Position numbers and translations under genes: made by a program
The notes under the pieces: generated by a model
What the model was told of the DNA's origin: nothing
Database searches by the model: none
The model's input: only the letters and a program-made list of their open reading frames with translations
NCBI RefSeq assembly: GCF_008271805.1
Contig: NZ_VSRY01000173.1
Span: 160,379 to 224,378 of the forward strand
Origin: Streptomyces sp. TRM49041
GTDB lineage: Bacteria > Actinomycetota > Actinomycetes > Streptomycetales > Streptomycetaceae
Reading direction: 5' to 3'
Length of the DNA stretch: 64,000 nt
Shown here: positions 1 to 8,339 of the stretch, one piece after another
How positions within the stretch are numbered: position 1 is the stretch's first letter
Layout: every line of letters starts with the position of its first letter

Positions 1-1330
1 AGCTGCGCAGCCGCTCGACCTGCTCCGCGACGAGGGACGCGGGGTCCTCCGGGAGCTCGACGTAGTCGCTCTTCGCCGAGTACTCGGCGGCGGCGATACC
101 GGCCCGCTTGCCGAAGACGTTGATGTCGAGCAGCGAGTTGGTGCCCAGCCGGTTGGCGCCGTGCACCGACACACAGGCGACCTCGCCGGCGGCGTACAGG
201 CCGGGGACGACGGTGGTGTTGTCCGCCAGGACCTCACCCTCGACGTTCGTCGGGATACCGCCCATCGCGTAGTGCGCGGTCGGCTGGATCGGGATCGGGT
301 CCGTGTACGGCTCGATGCCCAGGTATGTACGGGCGAACTCGGTGATGTCCGGGAGCTTGGCGTCCAGCTGCTCCGGCGGCAGGTGCGTCAGGTCGAGGAA
401 GACGTGGTCGCCCTCGGGACCGCAGCCGCGGCCCTCCCGGATCTCCGTGTAGATGGAGCGCGAGACGACGTCACGCGAGGCGAGGTCCTTCATGACGGGT
501 GCGTACTTCTCCATGAAGCGCTCGCCGTCCTTGTTGCGGAGGATGCCGCCCTCACCACGGGCGCCCTCCGTCAGCAGGATGCCCATGCGCCAGATGCCCG
601 TCGGGTGGAACTGGAAGAACTCCATGTCCTCCAGCGGCAGACCGCGCCGGTAGCAGGCGGCCTGGCCGTCACCGGTCAGGGTGTGCGCGTTCGACGTCAC
701 CTTGAAGAACTTGCCGGTGCCGCCGGACGCGTAGATCACGGCCTTCGCCTGGAAGACGTGGATCTCGCCGGTGGCCAGCTCGTAGGCGACCACGCCGGCC
801 GACTTCCGGACGCCGTCGACCTCGGTGATCAGCTGGTCGAGGACATAGAACTCGTTGAAGAACTCCACACCCTCCTTGACGCAGTTCTGGTACAGCGTCT
901 GGAGGATCATGTGGCCGGTGCGGTCCGCGGCGTAGCAGGACCGGCGGACCGGGGCCTCGCCGTGGTTGCGGCTGTGACCGCCGAAGCGGCGCTGGTCGAT
1001 GGTGCCGTTCGGGGTCCTGTTGAACGGCAGGCCCATCTTCTCCAGGTCGAGGACGGCGTCGATGGCCTCCTTCGCCAGGATCTCGGCGGCGTCCTGGTCG
1101 ACCAGGTAGTCACCGCCCTTGACCGTGTCGAAGGTGTGCCACTCCCAGTTGTCCTCCTCCACGTTGGCCAGCGCGGCGGCCATGCCGCCCTGCGCGGCGC
1201 CCGTGTGGGAGCGGGTGGGGTAGAGCTTCGTCAGCACGGCGGTGCGGCTGCGCTTCGTCGCCTCGATGGCGGCGCGCATGCCCGCGCCACCGGCGCCGAC
1301 GATGACGGTGTCGTACTTGTGGATCTTCAT
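1..1330 (-). CDS. sdhA: Succinate dehydrogenase flavoprotein subunit, C-terminus cut by the window edge
   Basis: Catalytic FAD subunit of succinate dehydrogenase (complex II), which oxidises succinate to fumarate on the cytoplasmic face of the membrane. The start ATG at 1330 gives MKIHKYDTVIVGAGGAG, a dinucleotide-binding motif at residues 7-17. The SHTGAAQGG motif carries the histidine that binds FAD covalently in this family. FHPTGI, TEGARGEGG, HYAMGGIPTN and HGANRLGTNSLLD follow in the usual order of the family. About 443 residues are present; the C-terminal portion lies left of the window. It is the third gene of sdhC-sdhD-sdhA, 23 bp after sdhD, so one operon is likely; sdhB is expected just outside. 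Identification is secure. Confidence 0.97.
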   Translation of the reverse strand, partial: MKIHKYDTVIVGAGGAGMRAAIEATKRSRTAVLTKLYPTRSHTGAAQGGMAAALANVEEDNWEWHTFDTVKGGDYLVDQDAAEILAKEAIDAVLDLEKMGLPFNRTPNGTIDQRRFGGHSRNHGEAPVRRSCYAADRTGHMILQTLYQNCVKEGVEFFNEFYVLDQLITEVDGVRKSAGVVAYELATGEIHVFQAKAVIYASGGTGKFFKVTSNAHTLTGDGQAACYRRGLPLEDMEFFQFHPTGIWRMGILLTEGARGEGGILRNKDGERFMEKYAPVMKDLASRDVVSRSIYTEIREGRGCGPEGDHVFLDLTHLPPEQLDAKLPDITEFARTYLGIEPYTDPIPIQPTAHYAMGGIPTNVEGEVLADNTTVVPGLYAAGEVACVSVHGANRLGTNSLLDINVFGKRAGIAAAEYSAKSDYVELPEDPASLVAEQVERLRS

Positions 1331-1353
1331 GGCGTGGATACCTCAGCCCGTGC

Positions 1354-1830
1354 CTAGCGGATGTTCGGGTCGAAGGTGAAGATCACCAGCGTGCCCAGAA
1401 GGATGGTGAACACCGTCGCGGTGTACAGCAGGCCCTTGAGCCACAGGCGCGTGTTCGGGCGCTCGGCGTAGTCGTTGATGACGGTACGCAGGCCGTTGGC
1501 GCCGTGCAGCATGGCGAGCCACAGCATCAGCAGGTCCCAGACCTGCCAGAACGGGGACGCCCAGCGGCCGGCCACGAAGGCGAAGCCGATCTTGGAGACG
1601 CCGCCGTCCAGCACGAGCTGGATCAGCAGGTGGCCGATGACGAGGACGACGAGGACGACGCCGGACAGGCGCATGAAGAGCCATGCGGCCAGCTCGAAGT
1701 TGCCCCGGGCCGACCGGGGGGTCTTCTTGGTCCGCTTGCGCGGCGGCTCGATCAGCGGCGCCGGGTTGTCGGCGTCGTACAGGCCCACGCCCTCGACGGG
1801 GCCCACGGCGGAGGTGGTGTCAGCAGACAT
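1354..1830 (-). CDS. sdhD: Succinate dehydrogenase membrane anchor subunit
   Basis: Hydrophobic anchor subunit of complex II, 158 residues. Residues 1-45 are a charged cytoplasmic arm, followed by three predicted membrane helices (about 50-70, 90-110 and 130-152). The segment HGANGLRTVINDY has the H-x3-G-x-R pattern found near the haem/quinone site in SdhC/SdhD-type anchors. The gene lies 8 bp after the sdhC stop and 23 bp before the sdhA start on the same strand, so it is co-transcribed. The ATG at 1830 is well placed, and 158 residues is a normal length for streptomycete SdhD. Confidence 0.94.
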   Translation of the reverse strand: MSADTTSAVGPVEGVGLYDADNPAPLIEPPRKRTKKTPRSARGNFELAAWLFMRLSGVVLVVLVIGHLLIQLVLDGGVSKIGFAFVAGRWASPFWQVWDLLMLWLAMLHGANGLRTVINDYAERPNTRLWLKGLLYTATVFTILLGTLVIFTFDPNIR

Positions 1831-1838
1831 GTCTGGCG

Positions 1839-2219
1839 TCAGCTCCCGAACAGTTCACGTGCGGCGTGGCCGAGGACGGGGTAGATGGCGCCCGCCATCA
1901 GCACGATCCACAGGCCCATCACGGTCCAGAGCATCTGCTTCTGGTAGCGGGGGCCCTTGGACCAGAAGTCCACGGCGATGACGCGGAGGCCGTTGAGCGC
2001 GTGGAAGAGGATGGCGGCCACGAGGCCGTACTCCAGCAGCGCGACGATCGGCGTCTTGTACGTCGCCACGACGTCGTCATAGGCCTCGGGCGAGACGCGG
2101 ACGAGAGCGGTGTCCAGTACATGTACGAACAGGAAGAAGAAGATGAGGACGCCGGTGACTCGATGAGCCACCCACGACCACATCCCTTCCCGGCCGCGGT
2201 ACAGCGTTCCAGCCGGCAC
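1839..2219 (-). CDS. sdhC: Succinate dehydrogenase cytochrome b556 subunit
   Basis: Haem-b-binding membrane anchor of complex II, 126 residues with three membrane helices. The protein begins (M)PAGTLYRGREGMWSWVAHRVTGV, and HALNGLRVIAVDF carries the conserved H-x3-G-x-R. I place the start at GTG 2219 because CGGAGGG lies 5-7 bases upstream and the length then matches the family. An in-frame ATG at 2315 would add 32 residues but has no clear ribosome-binding site. First gene of the sdh operon; its promoter should lie in 2220-2387. Confidence 0.92.
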   Translation of the reverse strand: MPAGTLYRGREGMWSWVAHRVTGVLIFFFLFVHVLDTALVRVSPEAYDDVVATYKTPIVALLEYGLVAAILFHALNGLRVIAVDFWSKGPRYQKQMLWTVMGLWIVLMAGAIYPVLGHAARELFGS

Positions 2220-2387
2220 GGAAAAACCCTCCGGGAGCGGGGATTGGGGTTGGCCGCCAGTCTTCTGCGAAATAAGAGGTGCTCTGTCGGTCAGACCCGG
2301 CCGGGTACGGTCCACCGGCCCCGGTCATGGTAGCGACGACTTGTCGGTTCCCCTGCGTGGGGTCCATAGGTGTGATCAAACCGGCAA

Positions 2388-3065
2388 TCAAACAGCCACG
2401 GACGGCCTATCGAATCCCCCTGAATCACTCTCATCGGTCATAAGTCGGGCGAGTCGCGCCCGGGTGAGCCGGCGGAGCTCGTCGGCGGCGACGGCCCGCT
2501 CCTCCTCCGGTTCGTTGCCCAGTCGTGACCGGATACCGCCGAGGATCTGGTCGAGGTGCTCGTCGGGCCGGTGGGCCGAGAGGCAGACGACGAAGGCGTG
2601 CCCGAAGCGCTCCTCGTACACGTCGTGGGCGGCGCGCAGCGCGGTGTGGGCGGATGTGGGCGTGCCGGGCGGCAGCACGGGCGCGGCCTCGTCGGCGAGC
2701 GCCTCGTCGAGGTCGGCGCCGGACAGGTCGTACCCGGCCTCGTCGGCTGCGGCCAGCAGGGCGTCGAGCGTCGGGTACGGGCGGTGGGCGGCGACGCGCC
2801 GAGCCCAGCGGCGGCTGCCGCAGCAGGCCAGCAGAGAGGCTTCCGTCGTGTCGTCCGGGGCGACGTTGAAGAGCGCCAGAGGGTCGGGGGCGTCCGGCTC
2901 CCGGGCCGTCGGCGGGCGGTCGCGGTGCTGGGCCGGTATGGCCGCGGTGGCGCCGAAGGTCTGCGGAGTGCCGGAGGCGGATTCGCGGGACAGCGTGGGC
3001 TCCTCGTACAGAACAGCGGGCGGCGGTATGGGGAAGTCGCGCGAAAGATGTGAGGGAAGGGACAC
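2388..3065 (-). CDS. 2-oxo-4-hydroxy-4-carboxy-5-ureidoimidazoline (OHCU) decarboxylase family protein
   Basis: Probable urate-pathway enzyme that decarboxylates OHCU to (S)-allantoin. The C-terminal ~165 residues carry the family pattern: LALFNVAPDD start, CCGSRRWARRVAAHRPY, a YEERFGHAFVVC strand and an E-E-E-x-A-V-A-A-D-E-L-R-R-L helix. The 5' end is uncertain. The open frame continues upstream to 3245 into the divergent hexosaminidase gene. I chose GTG 3065 (225 residues), which leaves ~60 low-complexity N-terminal residues, but no strong ribosome-binding site decides it. No other urate genes are adjacent. It lies upstream of sdhC on the same strand with a 168-bp gap. Confidence 0.72.
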   Translation of the reverse strand: MSLPSHLSRDFPIPPPAVLYEEPTLSRESASGTPQTFGATAAIPAQHRDRPPTAREPDAPDPLALFNVAPDDTTEASLLACCGSRRWARRVAAHRPYPTLDALLAAADEAGYDLSGADLDEALADEAAPVLPPGTPTSAHTALRAAHDVYEERFGHAFVVCLSAHRPDEHLDQILGGIRSRLGNEPEEERAVAADELRRLTRARLARLMTDESDSGGFDRPSVAV

Positions 3066-3196
3066 AACATTACCCAGGGTGAGCAACTGTGTTCCGGAGG
3101 CTTTCCGTATTTCACCCGGACGGCAGAGTTTCGGCACAGTGGATGGACGCACTCGGCGCGTCGGACCGGGGCGCGTGTGCTTGAGGAGGCGGGTGC

Positions 3197-4828
3197 GTGA
3201 ACGGACACATACGTACGTCGGTGCCGGCGGCGCTGGTACTGGCACTCGCCGTGGGCCTCACCGGATGCGGTGGCGGGGGCGGAGCGCCGACCGGGACCGT
3301 CACCCCGACGCCCCCGACGACGGCCGCGCCGACCTCACCGGCCGACGCCTTCGCACCGCCCTCCAGTCCGTCCCCGAGCCCCAGCCCCACCCGGACGTAC
3401 CCCCTCTCGACCGCGCCCCGCACCATCCCCGCGGTACGCGAGCACACGCCCGCGCGGGGCCCCGGGTGGCGGCCCGGGCCCGGCAGCGGGGTGGTGGTCG
3501 CGCGGGGCAGCAGCGTCCTGGACGACGAGGCACGGCTGCTCGCGCGGGAGCTGAAGATCGCGTACCGGGGCGAGTCCCCGGTGCGCGCGGGTGACATCGA
3601 GCTGGCGCTCGACGGCGGTGGTGCGGGCGCCGGCCCCGAGTCGTACACGCTCACCGCCCGCGACGGCCGTGTCCGGATCGCCGGGCCCGACGAGGCCGGC
3701 GTCTTCTACGGCACCCGGACGGTCAAGCAGGCCGTGCGCTCGGGCGGGGCGGTGCCCGAGGGCGTCGTCCGGGACCGCCCGGACCGCCCGCAGCGCGGAC
3801 TGATGGTCGACATCGCCCGTAAGCACTTCACCGCCGCCTGGCTGGAAGCCCGCGTCCGCGAGATGGCCGACCTGAAGCTGAACCAGCTCGGCCTGCACTT
3901 CTCCGACGACCAGGCGTTCCGTATCCAGTCGACGAGCCACCCGGAGGTGGTGTCACCGCAGCACCTGACGAAGGCCGAGGTGCGCCGGATCGTCGCCCTC
4001 GCCGCCTCGCTGCACATCACGGTCGTCCCCGAGATCGACTCGCCCGGTCACCTGGGCGCGGTCCTGGCCGCCCACCCGTCGCTGCGCCTGCGGAACGCGA
4101 GCGGCACGGTGGCGCGCGGCGCGATCGACATCGCCAAGCCGGAGTCGGCGCGCATCGTCGACGACCTGCTGCGTGAGTACGCCGCCCTGTTCCCCGGCCG
4201 TTACTTCCACGTCGGCGCCGACGAGTACCGCGCACTGATGGCCCGGAACCCCGAGGCGTCCTATCCGGCCCTCGCGGCGGAGGCTCGCCGCGAGTTCGGG
4301 GCGGGCGCGCGGGTCCAGGACCTGGCGACGGCGTGGCTGAACGACCGGGCGGCGGTGGTACGGGCGGCCGGCAAGCAGCCGAAGGCGTGGAACGACGGCT
4401 TCTTCCGGGGCGGTGTGGTGACCGCGGACAAGGGCATCGAGGTCGAGTACTGGACGGGTCGGGAGATCGGGGCGCGGCAGCCGATCGAGTATCTGGAGGA
4501 GGGCCGGAAGGTGGTGAACGTCAACGACCGGTACCTCTATTACGTACTGGGCGAGCCCAACCAGTTCACGTACCCGACGGGCCAGGAGATCTACACGACG
4601 TGGACGCCGCTGGTGCTGCGGGGTTCTCAGGCGGTTCCGGCGCGCTACTCCGGCCAGATCCTGGGCGGCCGGTTCGCCGTGTGGTGCGACCTGGCCGACG
4701 CGCAGACACAGGACCAGGTGGCGGCGGGCATCCGGCTGCCGCTGCGGGCGCTGGCGCAGAAGGTCTGGGACCCGCGCGAACCGTCGCTCACCTGGCGCGA
4801 CTTCTCGACCCTGGCCAAGCGCCTGTGA
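3197..4828 (+). CDS. Beta-N-acetylhexosaminidase (GH20), predicted lipoprotein
   Basis: Predicted exported exo-beta-N-acetylglucosaminidase (543 residues) acting on chitin- or peptidoglycan-derived GlcNAc. It has a lipoprotein signal peptide with lipobox VGLTGC (Cys ~25), then a Pro/Thr/Ser-rich linker to about residue 85, a GH20b-like alpha/beta domain (~85-190) and the GH20 barrel. The barrel shows HFSDDQAF, PEIDSPGHLGA and the catalytic pair in YFHVGADEY (Asp-Glu), followed by EYWTG. The GTG start at 3197 has GAGGAGG at 3183-3189. The 5' end overlaps the open frame of the opposite-strand decarboxylase, supporting a shorter start for that gene. Confidence 0.93.
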   Translation: MNGHIRTSVPAALVLALAVGLTGCGGGGGAPTGTVTPTPPTTAAPTSPADAFAPPSSPSPSPSPTRTYPLSTAPRTIPAVREHTPARGPGWRPGPGSGVVVARGSSVLDDEARLLARELKIAYRGESPVRAGDIELALDGGGAGAGPESYTLTARDGRVRIAGPDEAGVFYGTRTVKQAVRSGGAVPEGVVRDRPDRPQRGLMVDIARKHFTAAWLEARVREMADLKLNQLGLHFSDDQAFRIQSTSHPEVVSPQHLTKAEVRRIVALAASLHITVVPEIDSPGHLGAVLAAHPSLRLRNASGTVARGAIDIAKPESARIVDDLLREYAALFPGRYFHVGADEYRALMARNPEASYPALAAEARREFGAGARVQDLATAWLNDRAAVVRAAGKQPKAWNDGFFRGGVVTADKGIEVEYWTGREIGARQPIEYLEEGRKVVNVNDRYLYYVLGEPNQFTYPTGQEIYTTWTPLVLRGSQAVPARYSGQILGGRFAVWCDLADAQTQDQVAAGIRLPLRALAQKVWDPREPSLTWRDFSTLAKRL

Positions 4829-4843
4829 GAACGCCGGGGAGAA

Positions 4844-4886
4844 CGCGCCGCGGGCCCGCCCGGGGGTAGTGCGGGCCCGCGGCGCG
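4844..4886 (+). terminator. GC-rich hairpin terminator after the hexosaminidase gene
   Basis: A 16-bp perfect inverted repeat, arms CGCGCCGCGGGCCCGC (4844-4859) and its complement (4871-4886), with an 11-base loop, starting 16 bp after the stop codon. There is no U-tract, as is usual for streptomycete terminators. Confidence 0.8.
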
Positions 4887-4956
4887 AGATGTGGGCAGAA
4901 TGTAACAGATGCATGGGGGACATGTGTACGAATCCGTGGATGTAGCGACGTAGCGA

Positions 4957-4991
4957 GATTTCACGCCACCCCGCGTGACGATTTCACGCCA
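4957..4991 (+). repeat. Direct repeat GATTTCACGCCA x2, possible operator
   Basis: Two identical 12-bp copies start at 4957 and 4980, a 23-bp spacing that is close to two helical turns. They end 45 bp upstream of the ATG at 5037. The layout fits a direct-repeat binding site such as those used by OmpR/PhoP-type regulators, but no regulator can be named. Confidence 0.45.
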
Positions 4992-5036
4992 AGCGGCGCA
5001 GTAAGGGGAAGTACCGCGTCCGCGACGGGAGACGTC

Positions 5037-5624
5037 ATGAGTCCGAGCACGAGCACGACCCCGAGCCTGGTGGAACTGATCGCGCAGGCCGACGAGCGGG
5101 GGCTGGCCGCCTCGGCGCTCGCCTGCCTCGACCGCTGCCTTCCGCTCCTCGACCCGGAGGCCACCGACCAGTTGCGCCCCCTGTGGCTGGGCGTGGCCCG
5201 CGGAGGCGCCGACTGGCAGGACCGGCTGGCCGAGTCACGGGCCGCGGTCGAGTCCGCGTCGCCCGAACCCGCGGACGCCGAGGAGGGCGCGCTCGTACGG
5301 AAGATGCTGGGCGCGGCGCCCGCGGAGTGGTCGGCGGCCCCGCTCCGGGAGTGGGCCGACACCTGCTCGCTCGCCGCCCTGGAGCTCCACCACCGGCTGG
5401 GCGCCGCGTCGTCCCCGGACCTCGCCGAGGTCGTCGGCCGCTGCCGCTCGGGCGACCCCGACGGCCTCGGCCCCCTGGCCGGCGGCGAACTCCGCCGCCA
5501 GATGAGCGTCCTGGAGATACTCGCGGACGGCGCCGCCTGCGGCCTTCGCCGCGCCCTCGACCTCTCCGCCGAGGGCCGCCGCGTCCTCCAGGCCGTCATC
5601 TCCCGCCGCGCCCGCACGGCGTAG
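5037..5624 (+). CDS. Hypothetical helical protein
   Basis: A 195-residue soluble protein that I do not recognise. Composition is Ala/Leu/Glu-rich and predicted mostly helical, with no signal peptide, membrane helix or obvious catalytic motif. The ATG at 5037 is preceded by GGGAGA, and codon bias is normal for this genome, so it is probably real. An upstream in-frame extension to 4869 would run into the hexosaminidase terminator and is not supported. It is convergent with the membrane protein gene that ends 30 bp downstream on the other strand. Confidence 0.7.
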   Translation: MSPSTSTTPSLVELIAQADERGLAASALACLDRCLPLLDPEATDQLRPLWLGVARGGADWQDRLAESRAAVESASPEPADAEEGALVRKMLGAAPAEWSAAPLREWADTCSLAALELHHRLGAASSPDLAEVVGRCRSGDPDGLGPLAGGELRRQMSVLEILADGAACGLRRALDLSAEGRRVLQAVISRRARTA

Positions 5625-5653
5625 CCGGGCCTGCCGCTCGGCCGCCGCGCGGT

Positions 5654-7621
5654 TCAGAGCAGCAGCACGGCGGCGCCCCACAGCACCGAGAAGACCACGA
5701 TCAGCGGCCCGACCGGCATGCCCTGCTGCCTCGGCGCCGCCTTCTCCCGCGGCCGCAGTTCGGGCCGGTGGAGCAGTGCGCGCGCCTCGTCGGCGGCCCG
5801 CACGCAGTACGCCTCCCCATGACCGAGCCGCCGCTCCAGCCACGCCCAGCCGGTGGGGGAGAGGCGCAGCTCCGAGGCCCTCGCGTCCGGCGAATCCTGC
5901 GAATCCTGCGAATCCTGTGAGTCCGTCGAGTCCGTCGAGTGCTGCGACCGTCCGACGACGATGTCGCTCGCACTGCACCGGACGTCCGTGACCTGGTCCC
6001 ACGGGACGTGCCGCACCCGCCACGGCCCGGCGACCCAGAGGCCGTCGCGGTCGGCGGTGAGGCGCCAGTTGAGCGCGGTCGACGCGGACGTCACCAGCAG
6101 GTACAGGCCGATCGGGGCGAGCAGCGACGACCAGGACATGTCCCCGTCGAGCACAGCCCAGACGCCGCTGCCCTGCACGACGAGCAGGAACACCCCGAGG
6201 GCCCGCGAGACCCCGTGCGCGGCCCACACCCTGGGCGCGAGGGAGGGCGCCATGGAGGCGGCGACCTGGTCGACGGGCCGCCGCCGGCGCTGCTGTTCGA
6301 CGGGCCGGGGCGTGTGCGGCTGCCGGGCGGTGCCGGTGAGCCCCGGCACGGCGGCCTTCACCGCGGTGACGCTGCACTCCACGGTCACCTCGCCGCTGTC
6401 CTCGTCCTCGCGGGCGACGAAGGCGAGTTCGGTGCCGACGTAGGGGAGCCCGTACAGGACGGCCTCGCGGAGTGGGGGCGGCGGGTCCTCGCGCTTGAGG
6501 ATGGCGCCGACCTTACGGAGCTCCTCGACGATCTCCTCGTCGACATACGCGTCGTCCTCGTCGTGGGCGTCGTCCTCATGGCCCCGCTTGTCCTCCTCCT
6601 CGAAGGCGAAGAGGGAGTGGAAGTGGAGCAGGGGCCGCTCGCCGGTGAGGTCGTCGGCGGCGTACACCCAGGTCTTGCCGTCGTCGTGGCCCTCGCGCAC
6701 GAGCACCCGCAGAACGGGCAGCGGTCCCCGGCGCAGCCGCCGGCACCGCGTACGCCCGTCCGCGCCGTTGGCCAGGAACGCCAGCCCGACGACGAGTCCG
6801 GACGCCACGAGGAGCTCCCACCCGAAGACGTCGTACGGCTCCGCCGGCAGCCGCACCCAGTCGCCGTCGACCAGCAGGTCGACGGTGCTGTCCACCGGGA
6901 AGTCCTCGGGGAACGCGGTCTCGACCTCGTAGCCGCGCTCGCCGACCGTCACGGTGAGCCGGTACTCCTCGTCGTCCACCTTGGTGACCGTCCCGGACAC
7001 GGGAGTCAGCCCGGCGGCCCGCTCCTCGTACGCGTCGGCGATCTGCTGCGCCTGCCAGTACCCGAAGGCGGCGACGGCCAGCAGTGGCGCGGCCAGCACG
7101 AAGGACGCGCGCCCCCGCTGGAACGTCAGGGCAGCCGCCGGCACCTGGTGTGCGACGGGCCCCGCGGCGGCCCGCGCCAGCGCCCGCTGCCGCCCGGCGA
7201 CGGCCAGCCGGTGAACCATCCCGGCGGCGGCGAACGCGGCCGCCACGATGAACCCGAGCCAGGACGGCTCCTCCAGGGCGACGGCGAACCCGCCGTCCAG
7301 GAGGTGCCCGGCGACCACCAGCCCGAGCCCGGCCAGCGCGAGCCGCGGCTGTCGCGCCACCCAGTACAGGGTCAGCAGCAGCACCACGGCGAACCCGAGC
7401 CCGAGCCAGTCGGTCCCGCACGGCTCCGCCGAGGTGCAGGGTGCCGTCGGACTCGCCGCCACGTACCAGAAACCCGTCGCGACCAGAGCCAGGACGGCCC
7501 ACAGCGGATGCGCCCACGCGGCGGGCACGGCCGCCAGCCAGCGCCGGGCGTCGGAGGACCGCCAGTCGGCGGTGCCGGGCGGTATGTGCTCGGCGGGCAG
7601 CGGTACGGGAGGAGTGCTCAC
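5654..7621 (-). CDS. Large multi-pass membrane protein with a PH-like segment
   Basis: A 655-residue membrane protein of unknown function. From the N-terminus: paired membrane helices (~35-110), further helices around 115-190, an extracytoplasmic beta-rich segment (VSGTVTKVDDEEYRLTVTVG, ~205-265), another helix (~275), a charged Asp/Glu-rich cytoplasmic stretch (~330-370, including DDAHDEDDAYVDEE), more helices (~490-540), a PH-like segment (WRLTADRDGLWVAGPWRVRH, ~550-580) and a C-terminal helix. GTG 7621 was chosen because the longer frame is low-complexity Pro/Gly. A 9-bp tandem repeat inside it encodes Q-D-S units. I do not recognise a named family. Confidence 0.75.
   Translation of the reverse strand: MSTPPVPLPAEHIPPGTADWRSSDARRWLAAVPAAWAHPLWAVLALVATGFWYVAASPTAPCTSAEPCGTDWLGLGFAVVLLLTLYWVARQPRLALAGLGLVVAGHLLDGGFAVALEEPSWLGFIVAAAFAAAGMVHRLAVAGRQRALARAAAGPVAHQVPAAALTFQRGRASFVLAAPLLAVAAFGYWQAQQIADAYEERAAGLTPVSGTVTKVDDEEYRLTVTVGERGYEVETAFPEDFPVDSTVDLLVDGDWVRLPAEPYDVFGWELLVASGLVVGLAFLANGADGRTRCRRLRRGPLPVLRVLVREGHDDGKTWVYAADDLTGERPLLHFHSLFAFEEEDKRGHEDDAHDEDDAYVDEEIVEELRKVGAILKREDPPPPLREAVLYGLPYVGTELAFVAREDEDSGEVTVECSVTAVKAAVPGLTGTARQPHTPRPVEQQRRRRPVDQVAASMAPSLAPRVWAAHGVSRALGVFLLVVQGSGVWAVLDGDMSWSSLLAPIGLYLLVTSASTALNWRLTADRDGLWVAGPWRVRHVPWDQVTDVRCSASDIVVGRSQHSTDSTDSQDSQDSQDSPDARASELRLSPTGWAWLERRLGHGEAYCVRAADEARALLHRPELRPREKAAPRQQGMPVGPLIVVFSVLWGAAVLLL
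5891..5935 (-). repeat. In-frame 9-bp tandem repeat encoding Asp-Ser-(Gln/Thr) units
   Basis: Three perfect copies of CGAATCCTG (5891-5917) are followed by degenerate copies to 5935. On the coding (minus) strand they read as repeated T-D-S / Q-D-S units in a hydrophilic loop of the membrane protein. A 9-bp unit keeps frame when copy number changes, so this is a plausible length-variable site. Confidence 0.8.
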
Positions 7622-7746
7622 CCGCGCATTATCGCCACGCCATGGAGGGCACGGTCCGGCAGGAGCCGTACGTCGACCCCGAGTTCGGCCCCGGGCCCCA
7701 CCCGGGCACCACCCGGGGCCCCATCCGGGCACCGGCCCGGCAGCGG

Positions 7747-8175
7747 TCAGAGGTAGTCGCCCCAGCCGCCCTGCATCATCGTCTGGAACGCCCACTTCCC
7801 GTTCCTCTTGATCAGGATGTCGGCGTAGCGGAGCCGCCGGGTGTGGCCCTCGGCCGTCATGGTCGAGTCGGTGAGGACGACGGCCATGGCGGGTGACAGG
7901 AAGACCGGTGTCCGTGTGGACTCGAACCTGATGTCCTCGGCGCCGTCTCCCATGACCTGCGTCATCGTCGCCACGAACTGCTCACGGTCCCACTGTGCCG
8001 ACCGGCCGTCGCCCGCCGAGTCGTCGCTCACGAGGTTCAGCGGGAACACGGCCATGTCGGCCATCCGCTCCACATCGCGCTTCGCGCTCAGCGCGTCGTA
8101 CTCCGCGAACCAGGCGTCCAGGCCGGCGCGGTCCTCGGCGGTGGGGGTGTATCCGGTATCGGGCAGGAAGGTCAC
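7747..8175 (-). CDS. NTF2-like / SnoaL-fold protein
   Basis: A 142-residue small alpha+beta protein with the layout of NTF2-like (SnoaL/DUF4440) domains: an N-terminal helix (EDRAGLDAWFAEYDALSAKRD), VERMADMAVFPLNLV, and C-terminal strands RYADILIKRNGKWAFQTM ending near W. Such proteins are small binding pockets or enzymes, and the substrate cannot be read from the sequence. The ATG at 8175 faces the divergent sigma factor gene across a 164-bp intergenic region containing two TCAAnnTTGA palindromes. Function unknown beyond the fold. Confidence 0.8.
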   Translation of the reverse strand: MTFLPDTGYTPTAEDRAGLDAWFAEYDALSAKRDVERMADMAVFPLNLVSDDSAGDGRSAQWDREQFVATMTQVMGDGAEDIRFESTRTPVFLSPAMAVVLTDSTMTAEGHTRRLRYADILIKRNGKWAFQTMMQGGWGDYL

Positions 8176-8190
8176 TCAGTCTCCTCAGTG

Positions 8191-8243
8191 GTCAAGTTTG
8201 ACTACGGGAACATATACCGTGCGAGTGCACTCCTCAAACTTGA
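8191..8243. promoter_or_regulatory. Pair of TCAAnnTTGA palindromes between divergent genes
   Basis: GTCAAGTTTGAC at 8191-8202 and TCAAACTTGA at 8234-8243 are each palindromic (TCAA-N2-TTGA) and are inverted copies of each other, with centres about 42 bp apart. They lie between the NTF2-like gene (minus) and the ECF sigma gene (plus). They look like paired sites for a dimeric repressor of the MarR/HxlR/TetR type, but no such regulator gene is adjacent. Confidence 0.5.
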
Positions 8244-8339
8244 TTAGTCCAGCCTCGCGGCAGCTCTGTGACACTTCGACACCTCCGCACGCAGTGTGAG
8301 CAGGGGCACGATCCGGACGCGCGGTGCGGAGAGGTCGGT

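Noticed and set aside
161..1357. Long plus-strand open frame across sdhA
   Set aside because: It is the antisense shadow of the high-G+C sdhA coding frame and has no recognisable protein.
3066..3245. N-terminal extension of the OHCU decarboxylase to 3245
   Set aside because: It would overlap the divergent hexosaminidase start and ribosome-binding site, and the added sequence has no family similarity.
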